The notes: a model not told the origin generated them from the letters alone. A stretch of DNA of 64,000 bases from Polynucleobacter sp. AM-25C3 (GCF_018882335.1 NZ_JACVOS010000007.1:62001-126000); one strand, 5' to 3'. Positions 1-9,641 are shown, counted from the stretch's first letter. Numbers and translations are program-made.

Positions 1-326
1 AAGAGGGGTTCGGCACCTTGAACCAAAATGTCATTCACGCTCATAGCCACCAAATCTTGGCCGATCGTATCGTGACGATTCCACTCAAAGGCCAGTCTCA
101 GCTTCGTGCCAACACCGTCAGTACCAGATACCAAAACTGGCTCTTTATAGCGCTTAGGCACTTCAAAGAGAGCGCCAAAGCCGCCAATCCCAGCTAGCAC
201 ACCTTCACGCATGGTTTTCTTAGCCAAAGGCTTAATGCGATCTACCAAATCATCCCCAGCGTCAATATCGACGCCAGCGTCACGGTAGGAAAGGCCTTTT
301 GAGGAAGAATTAGTAGATGAGGTCAT
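1..326 (-). CDS. purM: Phosphoribosylformylglycinamidine cyclo-ligase, N-terminal part (cut by window edge)
   Basis: Translating the minus strand from the ATG at 326 gives an open frame to the left edge (108 codons). It contains [36 protein letters not shown] and [10 protein letters not shown], the typical N-terminal features of PurM (AIR synthetase), which closes the imidazole ring in cytosolic purine synthesis. The [10 protein letters not shown] stretch belongs to the ATP/substrate-binding region of this family. The C-terminal two thirds lie outside the window. It is divergent from the membrane protein gene at 400, with 73 nt between them. The Ser/Thr-rich first ten residues are not conserved, so a start a few codons further in is possible. 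Confidence 0.93.
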   Translation of the reverse strand, partial: MTSSTNSSSKGLSYRDAGVDIDAGDDLVDRIKPLAKKTMREGVLAGIGGFGALFEVPKRYKEPVLVSGTDGVGTKLRLAFEWNRHDTIGQDLVAMSVNDILVQGAEPL

Positions 327-399
327 GGCAGAGATAGAAGATTAGTAAAAAACACTACTTGGTCGGTAGAATCATTGAATTCTAGAGGATTCGAGCACG

Positions 400-1389
400 A
401 TGGCTGAAATTTTTACCCCTTTTCTGACTGCATTTATTCTGGCTTACGCCTTGCGCCCAGTTTGCTTGTGGCTTGAGAGGCATCGCCTACCCCGCGCAGC
501 TGCAGCTGCAACTGCCATGATTATTGGCCTGGGAGTGTGTTTTTTGATTTTGAGCCTGTTTATTACCCTCCTCAAAACCGAAATTCCCCTCATCAAGGCT
601 CAATTTCCAGAATGGATCCAAAATACCCAATCTTGGCTTGGGCCCAAGTTAAGTGAATTTCAAATTGATGTGGATTGGAGCACCCTCAAGTCGAGCGCCA
701 CTCAAAAGATTACTGAACACCTAAATGACAATTCCGATGCGTTGATGACATCCACACTAGAAACAGTGTTGATGTCGGGCAGCTCAGTTATTACCGGATT
801 CGTTAATGCAGTACTGACGCTATTTGTGATGTTTTATCTATTGATCGACTGGGACCATTTTTTCAAACTAGTCAAATCGATTGTTCCAGTACGCGCGCAA
901 GAAACCATTCACCATCTCGCCATGCATGCCGATGGTTTGCTCTCCCAATATCTCAGGGGCATGTTGATTGTTATTTCCATCATGTCTATTTTCTACAGTG
1001 CTGGATTAAGTATCATTGGAATTAAAGGCGCTGTGGCATTAGGTGTATTCACTGCGCTCATGATTGTGATTCCCTACATTGGGATCACCTTAGGCTTCAC
1101 CTTGGCGATCTTGGCAGCCCTTCTGCAATTTGGGCCTGGTGGTGCAATCATTGGTGTCCTGGTGCTGTATGGTCTCGGCCAATTCATCGAAGGCTTCTTT
1201 CTAACACCACGCCTAGTGGGCGAGCGGATTGGACTGCATCCCGTTGCCGTGCTGTTTGCCTTGTTGTTATTTGGAAAATTATTTGGCTTCTTTGGAGTGC
1301 TCCTAGCATTGCCAACCAGTGCAGTAGGTTTGGTTCTACTTCAGTATGGCTGGTCACGGTATACCCAAAGCCCGTGGTACCAAAAGTAA
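400..1389 (+). CDS. AI-2E family (PerM/YdiK-like) membrane transporter
   Basis: A 329-residue hydrophobic protein with about seven or eight predicted membrane segments: roughly residues 2-20, 33-58, 125-150, 188-235, 238-262 and a long hydrophobic C-terminal block. It has the typical family pattern of two N-terminal helices, a soluble middle region (about 60-120) and a C-terminal helix bundle ending in GVLLALPTSAVG. The family includes exporters of autoinducer-2 and Na+/H+ antiporter-like members; the substrate cannot be told here. Most members have a further hydrophobic stretch before FLTAFILAYALRP. Here in-frame stops at 367 and 376 block an upstream ATG, so the N-terminus looks short. It lies 12 nt before hda, probably co-transcribed. 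Confidence 0.85.
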   Translation: MAEIFTPFLTAFILAYALRPVCLWLERHRLPRAAAAATAMIIGLGVCFLILSLFITLLKTEIPLIKAQFPEWIQNTQSWLGPKLSEFQIDVDWSTLKSSATQKITEHLNDNSDALMTSTLETVLMSGSSVITGFVNAVLTLFVMFYLLIDWDHFFKLVKSIVPVRAQETIHHLAMHADGLLSQYLRGMLIVISIMSIFYSAGLSIIGIKGAVALGVFTALMIVIPYIGITLGFTLAILAALLQFGPGGAIIGVLVLYGLGQFIEGFFLTPRLVGERIGLHPVAVLFALLLFGKLFGFFGVLLALPTSAVGLVLLQYGWSRYTQSPWYQK

Positions 1390-1401
1390 ATTTCTGCAGC
1401 A

Positions 1402-2160
1402 ATGAATAACACTCCACTGCCACGGCAATTTGCTCTCGATATCAGCCATATCCCCACACCCAGCTTAAATAATTTTTTAGCTGGGGAAAATCTAGCGCTG
1501 CACTCTGCTTTGTTGGATTTAGCTAAATCCTGGCAAGTGAACACCCCAAGATTAGTAAGTGAGAACCCCTTAAATCAACGCTGGATGTATTGGTGGGGCC
1601 CTGAGGGCTCTGGTCGCACCCATTTACTCAGCGCAATTGGTAACGCCGCTCAGCAACTAGGGCTGGAGCACTTTCCTCTTACCCCCAATGAACCGATTTC
1701 TTGGGTGCGCCTAGAAGAAAACCTATCCACTCTCTGTGCAAGCGATAAACCCTCTGTAATCACTGTGGATGACGTGGATCGACTTGATGAACGCTTAGTG
1801 GCATCTTTATTTCGTATTCTGAACGCCATTCAAGGCAGCAAAGGGGTTCATATTTTCATGGCAGGCAACGCTGCCCCTGGCGCTTTAAGGCTCAGAGAAG
1901 ACCTGCGTACCCGCCTGGGATGGGGTTTAATCTTTCAAACCCATCTTTTGGGCGATGATGAGAAAATACAAGCATTACAACAAGCAGCGCAAGCGCGTGG
2001 CTTGGTTTTATCACCAGATGTACTGCCTTGGCTACTCAATCGCTTTTATCGGGATATGCCGAACCTGATGGCCTTGATGGATGCTTTGGATGCTTACTCA
2101 CTAGAAACAAAACGTGCTGTCACCTTGCCTCTTGTACGAGAGCTCTTGCAGCCCAAATAA
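1402..2160 (+). CDS. hda: DnaA regulatory inactivator Hda
   Basis: A 252-residue AAA+ protein related to DnaA domain III but lacking the DnaA DNA-binding domain. The Walker A-like motif GPEGSGRTHL (residues 66-75) has Arg where DnaA has Lys, as E. coli Hda does. TVDDVDRLD (121-129) is the Walker B region. The N-terminal QFALDI (about 9-14) resembles a sliding-clamp-binding motif, which Hda needs to stimulate DnaA-ATP hydrolysis after replication initiation (RIDA). It is somewhat longer than E. coli Hda and has divergent flanks. It sits 12 nt after the transporter gene and 6 nt before the HAD gene. Confidence 0.9.
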   Translation: MNNTPLPRQFALDISHIPTPSLNNFLAGENLALHSALLDLAKSWQVNTPRLVSENPLNQRWMYWWGPEGSGRTHLLSAIGNAAQQLGLEHFPLTPNEPISWVRLEENLSTLCASDKPSVITVDDVDRLDERLVASLFRILNAIQGSKGVHIFMAGNAAPGALRLREDLRTRLGWGLIFQTHLLGDDEKIQALQQAAQARGLVLSPDVLPWLLNRFYRDMPNLMALMDALDAYSLETKRAVTLPLVRELLQPK

Positions 2161-2166
2161 ATATTA

Positions 2167-2847
2167 ATGACTCAATTAGCACTCTTCGATTTAGATCACA
2201 CCCTCCTTCCCTGCGACAGCGATTACGAATGGGGTCAGTTCTTGGCGCGCATTGGTGTGGTGGATAGCAAATTCTATGCGCAGCAAAATGAGCGCTTCTA
2301 TCAGGACTACAAAGATGGCAAGCTCGATATCCAGCAATTTCTTCGCTTTGCTTTAAAGCCACTCTCAGAACATTCCCGAGCCCAACTGAAAGAATGGCAT
2401 GACGCCTTCATGGAAGAAGTCATTACCGGCCAGTTGCGTCAACAAGCAGTTGATCTAGTGAAGCGCCACCAAGATGCTGGCGATCTTTGCTGCGTTGTCA
2501 CCGCCACCAATAGCTTTGTCACAAGGCCTATCGTGGAAAGTTTTGGTATTGAGCATCTTGTTGCTACCGAACCCGCTACCGTGGGCGATAACCCACTTGC
2601 CAATTTCACTGGCGAAGTAAAAGGGATTCCGAACTTTCGGGAAGGAAAAATTCAACGAGTGCACGATTGGCTTGCCAGTCAAGATTTAGCATTAGATCAC
2701 TTGCCACATAGCTATTTTTATTCAGACTCCATGAATGATTTACCCCTCCTGGAAAAAGTAAGCAATCCTGTTGCTACTAATCCGGATACTCGCCTGCGTG
2801 ACGAAGCCACAAAACGCAATTGGCCCATACTTGAACTGTTTGCATGA
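2167..2847 (+). CDS. HAD-IB family phosphatase (SerB-like)
   Basis: A 226-residue protein with the full set of HAD motifs: DLDHT (8-12, nucleophile D8 and acid D10), T112 in VVTATNS, K161 in the loop before motif IV, and SDSMNDLPLL (186-195) supplying the Mg2+-binding acidic residues. The alpha-helical cap between residues about 15 and 85 places it in subclass IB, close to phosphoserine phosphatase. The substrate is not readable from sequence; a small phosphomonoester is most likely. It overlaps pcnB by 4 nt (ATGA), implying translational coupling. Confidence 0.88.
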   Translation: MTQLALFDLDHTLLPCDSDYEWGQFLARIGVVDSKFYAQQNERFYQDYKDGKLDIQQFLRFALKPLSEHSRAQLKEWHDAFMEEVITGQLRQQAVDLVKRHQDAGDLCCVVTATNSFVTRPIVESFGIEHLVATEPATVGDNPLANFTGEVKGIPNFREGKIQRVHDWLASQDLALDHLPHSYFYSDSMNDLPLLEKVSNPVATNPDTRLRDEATKRNWPILELFA

Positions 2848-4244
2848 TTACCAAATTTATTAAACGTATTTTGCGTCGCGACCCCATGGTCCGACATACC
2901 GCCGCTCACACCTCTGGTGCCCCAAAACGGGTTCCTAAAAAATCCCATCGCATTGATCCGCACTTGCTTTCTAAAAACGCAGTAAAGGTAACACACACTC
3001 TGCAACAAGCCGGCTACGACGCTTTTATTGTGGGGGGCGCTGTACGGGATTTGGCTTTAGGCATTGGCCCCAAAGATTTTGATGTGGCAACCAACGCAAC
3101 ACCAGAACAAGTACAAAAACTTTTCCGTAAGGCGCGCCTCATTGGTCGTCGCTTTCAGATTGTGCACGTCACTTTTTTTGGCAAAGGCCAGCCGGAAATC
3201 ATTGAGGTATCCACCTTTAGAGCCTTACTGGAGAACGCTGGAGAGCATGTCGCTGAAAATGGCCGCATCTTGCGAGATAACGTTTGGGGTAGTCAGCATG
3301 AAGACGCTGCGCGCCGAGATTTCAGTATCAATGCGATGTATTACGACCCTGCCACTGAAACCGTGCTCGACTATCACGGCGGTATGGCAGACATGCAGAA
3401 GAAAACCTTGCGCATGATTGGTGATCCCGCTAAGCGCTATCGCGAAGATCCGATTCGGATGTTGCGTGCAATTCGCTTTGCCGCTAAAACGGGCTTCACA
3501 CTGGATGCAGCAACACGCGCACCGATCGCCAAATTAGGCAAACTGATTCATGATGTTCCTTCAGCGCGACTGTTTGATGAAATTCTCAAGCTCCTCATGT
3601 CAGGTTACTCATGGGCTGCTATTCAGGGATTAAAAGAAGCTGGACTACACCATGGCCTCCTTCCCTTGCTTGACCATATTCTGGACAGCAAAGCAGACTC
3701 TAAAGAGGCGAATGATTTTGTTCGCATTGCTTTAGCTAATACCGACGAACGCATTCAATCTGGTAAGAGTGTGTCAGCCGGATTCTTGTTTGCTACCTTG
3801 TTGTGGCCAGATCTCCTGAGTAACTGGAAAAAAAATATCGCCAAAGGGGTTTCCAATATCCCAGCACTGCATGATGCGATGGATGAAACCATTGCCAGCC
3901 AAAGCAGTGGCATGGTCATCCAGCGTCGCTTTGAAAGTGATATGCGAGAAATCTGGTCTATGCAACCCCGCTTTGAAAAGCGTGTTGGCCGCTACCCTTA
4001 TCGCCTGGTTGAGTCCCCACGTTTTAGAGCGGGTTATGACTTTATGCTGCTCCGTTGCGCTACTGGTGAGAAAAATCCAGCCTTAGGTGAGTGGTGGACT
4101 AGCTTTATTGCTGCAGATCCTACGGGCCAAGAAGCCTTAATGGCTAGCGTCAAGAACGAGAGTGGCAATAGCGCATCACCTACCAAGCGACGCCGTCGCA
4201 GAAAAGCCAAAGTTGCCGCGCCCACCGAAGGTGCAGCAGACTAA
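2844..4244 (+). CDS. pcnB: Poly(A) polymerase I
   Basis: A 466-residue class II nucleotidyltransferase. GGAVRD at residues 64-69 and DFD at 78-80 are the catalytic motif of the tRNA-nucleotidyltransferase/poly(A) polymerase superfamily. The RRDFSINAMYYDP and ERD-like YREDPIRMLRAIRFAAKTGF segments are typical. A basic head (RILRRDP, KRVPKKSHRID) and a strongly basic tail (KRRRRRKAK) favour poly(A) polymerase over CCA-adding enzyme. It adds 3' A-tails that promote RNA decay. The start at 2844 is supported by the 4-nt overlap with the HAD gene; an internal Met at residue 15 is an alternative. Confidence 0.92.
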   Translation: MITKFIKRILRRDPMVRHTAAHTSGAPKRVPKKSHRIDPHLLSKNAVKVTHTLQQAGYDAFIVGGAVRDLALGIGPKDFDVATNATPEQVQKLFRKARLIGRRFQIVHVTFFGKGQPEIIEVSTFRALLENAGEHVAENGRILRDNVWGSQHEDAARRDFSINAMYYDPATETVLDYHGGMADMQKKTLRMIGDPAKRYREDPIRMLRAIRFAAKTGFTLDAATRAPIAKLGKLIHDVPSARLFDEILKLLMSGYSWAAIQGLKEAGLHHGLLPLLDHILDSKADSKEANDFVRIALANTDERIQSGKSVSAGFLFATLLWPDLLSNWKKNIAKGVSNIPALHDAMDETIASQSSGMVIQRRFESDMREIWSMQPRFEKRVGRYPYRLVESPRFRAGYDFMLLRCATGEKNPALGEWWTSFIAADPTGQEALMASVKNESGNSASPTKRRRRRKAKVAAPTEGAAD

Positions 4245-4310
4245 GCAGGCCTGAGAAAAATTCAGTAAAGTAGTTTCCGTAGTTTCGTATCGCTTTATTT
4301 CTCGTTTGGG

Positions 4311-4844
4311 ATGCGCATGGCTCGAGCTTTTATCGGATTTGGTGGCAATATCGGTGACACGCGTCAGCTCATTACTGACGCGATTGTTTGCCTTGCGCAG
4401 CGTTGTGAACTCCAGATCATTGCCAAAAGCTGTTTCTATCAAAGCGCACCCTTTCAGGCTGCTGGTGGCGACTATATCAACGCGGTGATTGAGATTGAGA
4501 CCCAACTAAGCCCTTATGGCCTATTGCATGTCTGCCAAGCCGTTGAACAAGAATTTGGTCGTGAGCGCCCCTATACCAATGCACCGCGCACCTTAGACTT
4601 AGACATTCTGTCCTTTGAGGGCGTCTCTCAGGGAGATTCTGAGTTAACCCTCCCTCATCCCAAAATCATTGAGCGCTCATTTGTCTTGCTGCCACTCCTA
4701 GAAATTGCTCCCGACTTCTTTTTGCCGAACTGGGGTGAACTCAAGGCCTATTTGCCTCAAGTTGCCGACCAGCGTATTGAAAAACTCCCTTGCCGCAACT
4801 GTAATTGCGGTGAAAAAGACGTTTATAGCCAATCTACGCATTAA
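4311..4844 (+). CDS. folK: 2-amino-4-hydroxy-6-hydroxymethyldihydropteridine pyrophosphokinase (HPPK)
   Basis: A 177-residue protein beginning with FIGFGGNIGD and carrying the family signature YTNAPRTLDLDIL, whose two Asp residues bind the Mg2+ ions of ATP. The LPHPKIIERSFVLLPLLEIAP block is also typical. It transfers pyrophosphate to 6-hydroxymethyldihydropterin in folate synthesis. Two close Met codons (residues 1 and 3) leave the exact start uncertain. It follows pcnB after 66 nt and precedes panB by 17 nt, so these two vitamin-pathway genes are probably co-transcribed. The last 20 or so residues are Cys-rich and not conserved. Confidence 0.93.
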   Translation: MRMARAFIGFGGNIGDTRQLITDAIVCLAQRCELQIIAKSCFYQSAPFQAAGGDYINAVIEIETQLSPYGLLHVCQAVEQEFGRERPYTNAPRTLDLDILSFEGVSQGDSELTLPHPKIIERSFVLLPLLEIAPDFFLPNWGELKAYLPQVADQRIEKLPCRNCNCGEKDVYSQSTH

Positions 4845-4861
4845 TTCATTAAACTCACGCC

Positions 4862-5677
4862 ATGGGTTACTTGCAAGGCGAAAAGCCAATTACGATTTCT
4901 AAACTCCTCTCGATGCGTGCCGAGGGTGAAAAAATAACGATGCTGACGGCATACGATTCAACGATGTCCGCGTTGTTGAACCGCTGTGGAGTGGAGACCA
5001 TTCTGATTGGCGACTCCTTGGGCAATGTAATTCAGGGACACTCAAGCACTACGCCGGTAACTGTAGAGCAGGTGGCGTATCACACGGAATGTGTGGCTCG
5101 GGCAAATTCACATGCTTTTGTAATCGCCGATCTTCCCTTCGCTAGCTATGGAGATCCCGCTCAAGCCTTAGATTCAGCAGCAGAACTCATGCGTGCTGGT
5201 GCCGATATGGTGAAGCTCGAAGGTGGCGATTGGCAAATCGACATCATTCAATATTTAGTGAAGCGTAGCGTGCCCGTTTGCGCTCACCTTGGTTTGCTAC
5301 CTCAGTCCGTTCACATCCTGGGTGGCTACAAAGTTCAAGGCAAGTCTAAAGATGCAGCCAGTCTAATGCTGGAACAAGCTATTGCTTGCGAACAAGCTGG
5401 CGCCCAGATGATTGTGCTCGAGGCTATTCCAGCCTCCCTTGGAAGACACATTACGGAGTCCCTCTCTATCCCCACCATTGGAATTGGGGCAGGCGCAGAT
5501 TGCTCAGGGCAAGTATTGGTACTGCAAGATATGCTGGGCATTAGCCCCGGTAAGCCGCCGAAGTTTGTTAAAAACTTTCTGGAAGGTCATGCCTCTATTG
5601 AGGCAGCAGTCAAAGCCTATGTTCGAGAAGTGAAATCCGGAAAATTTCCCGGACCCGAACACGGCTTTGCTGGATAA
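4862..5677 (+). CDS. panB: 3-methyl-2-oxobutanoate hydroxymethyltransferase
   Basis: A 271-residue protein of normal PanB length. [13 protein letters not shown] and [14 protein letters not shown] near the N-terminus, DMVKLEGG in the middle and [21 protein letters not shown] near residues 200-220 are hallmark segments. The acidic residues bind Mg2+ and ketopantoate. It makes ketopantoate from alpha-ketoisovalerate and methylene-THF, the first committed step to pantothenate and CoA. Using a folate cofactor suits its position after folK. It is convergent with dnaJ, with 14 nt between the stop codons. Confidence 0.95.
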   Translation: MGYLQGEKPITISKLLSMRAEGEKITMLTAYDSTMSALLNRCGVETILIGDSLGNVIQGHSSTTPVTVEQVAYHTECVARANSHAFVIADLPFASYGDPAQALDSAAELMRAGADMVKLEGGDWQIDIIQYLVKRSVPVCAHLGLLPQSVHILGGYKVQGKSKDAASLMLEQAIACEQAGAQMIVLEAIPASLGRHITESLSIPTIGIGAGADCSGQVLVLQDMLGISPGKPPKFVKNFLEGHASIEAAVKAYVREVKSGKFPGPEHGFAG

Positions 5678-5691
5678 GCTTGAACTACTAG

Positions 5692-6825
5692 TTAACTAAA
5701 AAAACTTTTTACCCCATCAAACCATCCCTTTTGATGGGGATTGTGTTTATCCCCGCCCGATTTAAGGCTGTCATCAAATTTCTGCAGTAATTTTTTCTGC
5801 TCATCAGTCAACTTGACTGGTGTTTCTACCGCTACGTGAACAAACAAATCACCAACCAAGGTGGAGCGCAAACCTTTAATACCTTTATTGCGCAAACGGA
5901 ATGTTTTACCAGTCTGCGTACCTTCAGGAATCGGGAACTCTACGCGCCCCGAAAGGGTTGGCACTTCAATATCCCCGCCAATCGTTGCGGCTGTAAAGGA
6001 AATGGGCATTTGTACATGCAAATCACTACCATCACGCTCAAATACCTTATGGGGTTTAACTCTGACTTCTACATAGAGATCGCCGGATGGTCCGCCATTC
6101 ACCCCTGGTTCACCGTTACCGACTGAGCGGACACGCATGCCATCATCAATACCCGCAGGAATTTTGATTTCCAGTGTTTTTTGTTCTTTATGTTTACCAC
6201 TGCCATGGCAAGTTTTGCATGGCTTAGGAATGTACTCGCCCGTGCCGCGACACTTAGGGCAAGTTTGCTGCATCGAGAAGAATCCTTGCTGTACCCGGAC
6301 TTGGCCGTGGCCATCGCAAGTCGTACATCTCTCAGCCTTGCTACCAGGCTCTGCGCCAGTGCCATGACATGGTTTGCAATTACTCCAGCTTGGCACCCGA
6401 ATTTGAGTGGTGTAACCCTCGGCCGCTTGCTCGAGAGTGATCTCCATGTTGTAACGTAAATCAGCGCCTTTATAGACTTGCGGCCCTGACTGTCGTCCGC
6501 CGCCTTGACCGAAGATATCGCCGAAGATATCACCGAATGCGTCCGCAAAACCACCGCTGCCACCGAAACCGCCGCCGCCAAAACCACTAGACTGATCAAC
6601 GCCCGCATGACCATATTGATCATAAGCAGCGCGTTTATTGGGATCGGTTAATGTTTCGTAAGCTTCTTTAACTTCTTTAAATTGGGCTTCTGCTGTTTTG
6701 CTATCGGGGTTGCGATCGGGGTGATGCTTCATGGCCATCTTCCGATAAGCTTTTTTTAGCTCTTCATCGCTGGCACCTTTCGCAACACCAAGCACTTCGT
6801 AATAATCGCGTTTACTTTTAGGCAC
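5692..6825 (-). CDS. dnaJ: Chaperone DnaJ (GTG start)
   Basis: Hsp40 co-chaperone that delivers substrates to DnaK and stimulates its ATPase. From the GTG at 6825 it is 377 residues, matching the E. coli length of 376. J domain at 1-70 with HPD (35-37), a Gly/Phe-rich linker (about 72-115), four CxxCxGxG zinc-finger repeats ([32 protein letters not shown]) and the C-terminal substrate-binding domains. The frame is open for 13 more codons to an ATG at 6864. I prefer the GTG because the protein there aligns with family starts ([12 protein letters not shown]) and a GAGAGGA ribosome site ends 5 nt before it. It follows dnaK in the same direction. Confidence 0.96.
   Translation of the reverse strand: MPKSKRDYYEVLGVAKGASDEELKKAYRKMAMKHHPDRNPDSKTAEAQFKEVKEAYETLTDPNKRAAYDQYGHAGVDQSSGFGGGGFGGSGGFADAFGDIFGDIFGQGGGRQSGPQVYKGADLRYNMEITLEQAAEGYTTQIRVPSWSNCKPCHGTGAEPGSKAERCTTCDGHGQVRVQQGFFSMQQTCPKCRGTGEYIPKPCKTCHGSGKHKEQKTLEIKIPAGIDDGMRVRSVGNGEPGVNGGPSGDLYVEVRVKPHKVFERDGSDLHVQMPISFTAATIGGDIEVPTLSGRVEFPIPEGTQTGKTFRLRNKGIKGLRSTLVGDLFVHVAVETPVKLTDEQKKLLQKFDDSLKSGGDKHNPHQKGWFDGVKSFFS
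5698..5739 (-). terminator. Probable dnaJ terminator, with its stem inside the last dnaJ codons
   Basis: A perfect 10-bp inverted repeat, CCCCATCAAA (5712-5721) and TTTGATGGGG (5730-5739), with an 8-nt loop. On the minus strand it is followed after 7 nt by seven T residues (5704-5698). The stem encodes the final DnaJ residues around HQKGWFDG. The spacer before the T-run makes it weaker than a textbook intrinsic terminator. Confidence 0.5.
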
Positions 6826-6852
6826 AAAATTCCTCTCAACAACCTGAATGAC

Positions 6853-6877
6853 ACAAGTCGGCACGAGGCCGACTTGT
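6853..6877 (-). other. Perfect hairpin in the dnaK-dnaJ intergenic region
   Basis: ACAAGTCGGC (6853-6862) and GCCGACTTGT (6868-6877) form a perfect 10-bp stem with a 5-nt loop, between the dnaK stop (6925) and the dnaJ start (6825). No T-run follows on the minus strand, so it is not a standard terminator. An attenuating or mRNA-processing structure that lowers dnaJ expression relative to dnaK is the likely role, but that is inference. Confidence 0.55.
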
Positions 6878-6924
6878 TATTTAAGTACTTCTAAACTACG
6901 TTAAATGGCTTTCAATATCCGGGA

Positions 6925-8862
6925 TTACTTCTTGTCATCCACTTCTTTGAAATCAGCATCCACTACGTCAGCATCCGGCGCAGCAGCTTGTGCTCCACCA
7001 GGAGCTGCGCCAGGAGCAGCACCGCCACCAGCCTTAGCCTGTTCAGCGGCCATGGCTTTTTCGCCTAACTTCTGACTTGCTTTACCCAAAGCTTCGGTCT
7101 TTGCTTCAATGGCAGCTTTATCGCTACCTTTGATTGCTTCATCCAGTCCTTTTAAGGCAGCTTCAATCGCTTCCTTCTCGGATGCTTCTAAAGAAGCGCC
7201 ATGCTCTTCTAAGGCTTTCTTGGTTGAGTGAGCTAAAGCATCAGCAGTATTGCGTGCGGTTACCAATTCCAATGCTTTTTTATCTTCATCGGCATTCGCT
7301 TCAGCATCTTTCACCATGCGCAGAATTTCTTCTTCGGTCAGACCAGAGTTTGCCTTGATGGTGATTTTGTTCTCTTTGCCAGTGGTTTTGTCTTTTGCAG
7401 TCACGTGCAAAATACCGTTGGCATCAATATCAAAGGTCACTTCAATTTGCGGCATACCGCGCTGTGCTGGAGCAATACCTTCCAAATTAAACTCGCCGAG
7501 CAATTTGTTAGCAACCGCCATTTCACGCTCACCCTGGAAACACTTAATCGTCACCGCAGGCTGGTTGTCTTCCGCTGTGGAATACACCTGTGAATGCTTA
7601 GTAGGAATAGTCGTATTCTTTGGAATCATCTTGGTCATCACGCCGCCCAAGGTTTCGATACCCAATGACAATGGAGTTACGTCCAAGAGCAATACGTCTT
7701 TACGATCACCTGACAAGACAGAACCCTGAATCGCAGCACCAACAGCAACGGCTTCGTCTGGGTTTACGTCTTTGCGTGGCTCTTTACCGAAAATCTCTTT
7801 TACCTTGTCCTGAACAGCAGGCATACGGGTTTGGCCACCAACTAAGATCACATCATCGATTTCAGCAGGATTCACACCAGCATCTTTAATTGCAGTTAAG
7901 CAAGGACCAGCCGTACGGTTGATCAATTCCTCTACCAAAGACTCTAACTTAGCGCGAGTGAGCTTCAAGTTCAAATGCTTAGGACCGCTTGCATCAGCAG
8001 TCACGTATGGCAAATTGATTTCAGTTTGTTGCGCAGATGACAATTCGATCTTGGCTTTTTCAGCAGCGTCTTTCAAACGCTGCAAGGCCAATACGTCTTT
8101 ACTCAAATCAACGCCTTGCTCTTTCTTGAACTCAGCGATGATCCAATCAATGATGCGTTGGTCAAAGTCTTCACCACCTAAGAATGTATCGCCGTTAGTG
8201 GAAAGCACTTCAAACTGCTTCTCACCATCCACGTTAGCAATCTCAATAATGGATACGTCAAATGTACCGCCGCCTAAGTCATACACAGCAATCTTGCGAT
8301 CCACTTTGTCTTGTTTGTCGAGGCCAAATGCCAATGCTGCTGCAGTTGGCTCATTGATGATGCGCTTCACGTCCAAACCAGCGATACGACCTGCATCTTT
8401 AGTTGCTTGGCGTTGGCTATCGTTAAAGTAAGCAGGAACAGTAATCACTGCCTCAGTCACTTCTTCGCCGAGGTAATCTTCGGCTGTCTTTTTCATTTTG
8501 CGCAGGATTTCTGCAGAGACTTGTTGTGGCGCCATTTTTTTATCGCGCGCTTCAACCCATGCATCACCGTTGTCCGCTTGAACAATTTTGTAAGGCATCA
8601 AACCAATGTCTTTTTGCACTTCAGCATCAGTAAATTTACGACCCATTAAACGCTTTACCGCGTAGATCGTGTTTTTAGGGTTAGTAACGGATTGGCGTTT
8701 TGCAGGCGCGCCAACCAATACTTCGCCATCTTCTACGTAAGCAATGATGGATGGAGTTGTACGGCCGCCTTCGGCGTTCTCGACAACTTTAGGTGCATTG
8801 TTTTCAACAACGGAAACGCACGAGTTCGTGGTTCCTAAGTCAATTCCGATAATCTTTCCCAT
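6925..8862 (-). CDS. dnaK: Chaperone DnaK (Hsp70)
   Basis: A 645-residue Hsp70. The ATPase domain (about 1-385) opens with [10 protein letters not shown] and contains [29 protein letters not shown] and [11 protein letters not shown]. The substrate-binding domain begins after the [11 protein letters not shown] linker, then comes the helical lid and a Gly/Ala-rich tail ending in [11 protein letters not shown]. It folds and protects proteins together with DnaJ and GrpE. It has its own sigma-32 promoter about 70 nt upstream and is isolated from grpE by a terminator. Confidence 0.98.
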   Translation of the reverse strand: MGKIIGIDLGTTNSCVSVVENNAPKVVENAEGGRTTPSIIAYVEDGEVLVGAPAKRQSVTNPKNTIYAVKRLMGRKFTDAEVQKDIGLMPYKIVQADNGDAWVEARDKKMAPQQVSAEILRKMKKTAEDYLGEEVTEAVITVPAYFNDSQRQATKDAGRIAGLDVKRIINEPTAAALAFGLDKQDKVDRKIAVYDLGGGTFDVSIIEIANVDGEKQFEVLSTNGDTFLGGEDFDQRIIDWIIAEFKKEQGVDLSKDVLALQRLKDAAEKAKIELSSAQQTEINLPYVTADASGPKHLNLKLTRAKLESLVEELINRTAGPCLTAIKDAGVNPAEIDDVILVGGQTRMPAVQDKVKEIFGKEPRKDVNPDEAVAVGAAIQGSVLSGDRKDVLLLDVTPLSLGIETLGGVMTKMIPKNTTIPTKHSQVYSTAEDNQPAVTIKCFQGEREMAVANKLLGEFNLEGIAPAQRGMPQIEVTFDIDANGILHVTAKDKTTGKENKITIKANSGLTEEEILRMVKDAEANADEDKKALELVTARNTADALAHSTKKALEEHGASLEASEKEAIEAALKGLDEAIKGSDKAAIEAKTEALGKASQKLGEKAMAAEQAKAGGGAAPGAAPGGAQAAAPDADVVDADFKEVDDKK

Positions 8863-8925
8863 AATGGCTCCAAAAAATTAAGTTATGTGTAATTTCGTAA
8901 AACTGCGAATAAATCGATATTCAAT

Positions 8926-8953
8926 AAATGGGGTCAAAAAGAGGGAATTCAAG
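8926..8953 (-). promoter_or_regulatory. Sigma-32 (RpoH) promoter of dnaK
   Basis: On the minus strand, -35 CTTGAAT (8953-8947) and -10 CCCCATTT (8933-8926) are separated by 13 nt. This agrees with the consensus CTTGAAA, then 11-16 nt, then CCCCATNT, except for one base. It lies 64-91 nt upstream of the dnaK ATG and downstream of the terminator at 8966-8991, so heat-shock sigma factor can start dnaKJ transcription independently of grpE. No CIRCE repeat is present. Confidence 0.9.
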
Positions 8954-8965
8954 GGCTAAAAGAGC

Positions 8966-8991
8966 AAAAAAGGCAGAAATCTGCCTTTTTT
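8966..8991. terminator. Intrinsic terminator between grpE and dnaK
   Basis: AAAAAAGGCAGA (8966-8977) is the exact reverse complement of TCTGCCTTTTTT (8980-8991). It has a GC core of GGCAG/CTGCC and A/T runs on both sides, so it can work in either direction. It lies 46 nt after the grpE stop, ending the hemH/grpE transcript before the dnaK promoter. Confidence 0.85.
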
Positions 8992-9037
8992 ATCTCACTT
9001 CTTTGCCAAAAACCCCTAATTTGGGGCCTGAAATAGC

Positions 9038-9598
9038 TTATTTGGGTGCACTTACGGTTACCAAGGCTGGACGCAGAATGCGATCAGCAATCGAATATCC
9101 CCTCTGGAGCACTGAAACTACGGTATTTGCCTCTTGGTCTGATGGCACTGAAGCAATTGCTTGATGGTGGTGAGGGTCGAACTTTTCACCTACAGCAGGA
9201 TTAATCTCAGTTATGCGGCCTTTTTCGAAAGCTGAGAGTAGCTGTTTGAGGGTGATTTCTAGACCTTCTTTGAAGGCTTTAGCATCCACCGCTTCTGCGT
9301 TCAGGGCTGCGTACAAGCTATCTGTTACTGGCACCAGATGCTCGGCAAAACTCTCAATCGCAAACTTATGTGCCTTAGAAACATCTTCGGCAGCACGGCG
9401 ACGAATATTCTCACCTTCAGCCTTCGCGCGAAGGTAGCTGTCTTGCATCTCTGTTAGCTTTTGATTTAACTCAGTAATTTCTTGCTCGGGAGTCTTGACT
9501 TCGGCAGCAGCAGGGGCTGCATCAGCGCCACCTTCGGGCTGAATATCTGCAACTGGAATTTCTTGCTCAGGAGACGGGTTTTGATTTTCTTGGGTCAT
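9038..9598 (-). CDS. grpE: Nucleotide exchange factor GrpE
   Basis: A 186-residue protein: an acidic low-complexity N-terminus (about 1-35), a long coiled-coil region (38-90, with [25 protein letters not shown]) and the compact beta domain. [12 protein letters not shown] and the end of the [20 protein letters not shown] segment match the GrpE signature. It releases ADP from DnaK. A consensus sigma-32 promoter lies 44 nt upstream and a strong terminator follows it. It is downstream of hrcA and hemH on the same strand. Confidence 0.96.
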   Translation of the reverse strand: MTQENQNPSPEQEIPVADIQPEGGADAAPAAAEVKTPEQEITELNQKLTEMQDSYLRAKAEGENIRRRAAEDVSKAHKFAIESFAEHLVPVTDSLYAALNAEAVDAKAFKEGLEITLKQLLSAFEKGRITEINPAVGEKFDPHHHQAIASVPSDQEANTVVSVLQRGYSIADRILRPALVTVSAPK

Positions 9599-9641
9599 GG
9601 GTGCAAATTCACTTTTCTTTAAGAATCACTAGTTCTGAACA

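Noticed and set aside
6826-6864. ATG start of dnaJ 13 codons upstream
   Set aside because: The region contains the intergenic hairpin; a GTG with a good ribosome site gives the usual 377-residue protein.
7919-8431. 170-residue open frame on the plus strand inside dnaK
   Set aside because: An antisense shadow of a conserved gene; the sequence is Ser-rich without motifs and no ribosome site is evident.
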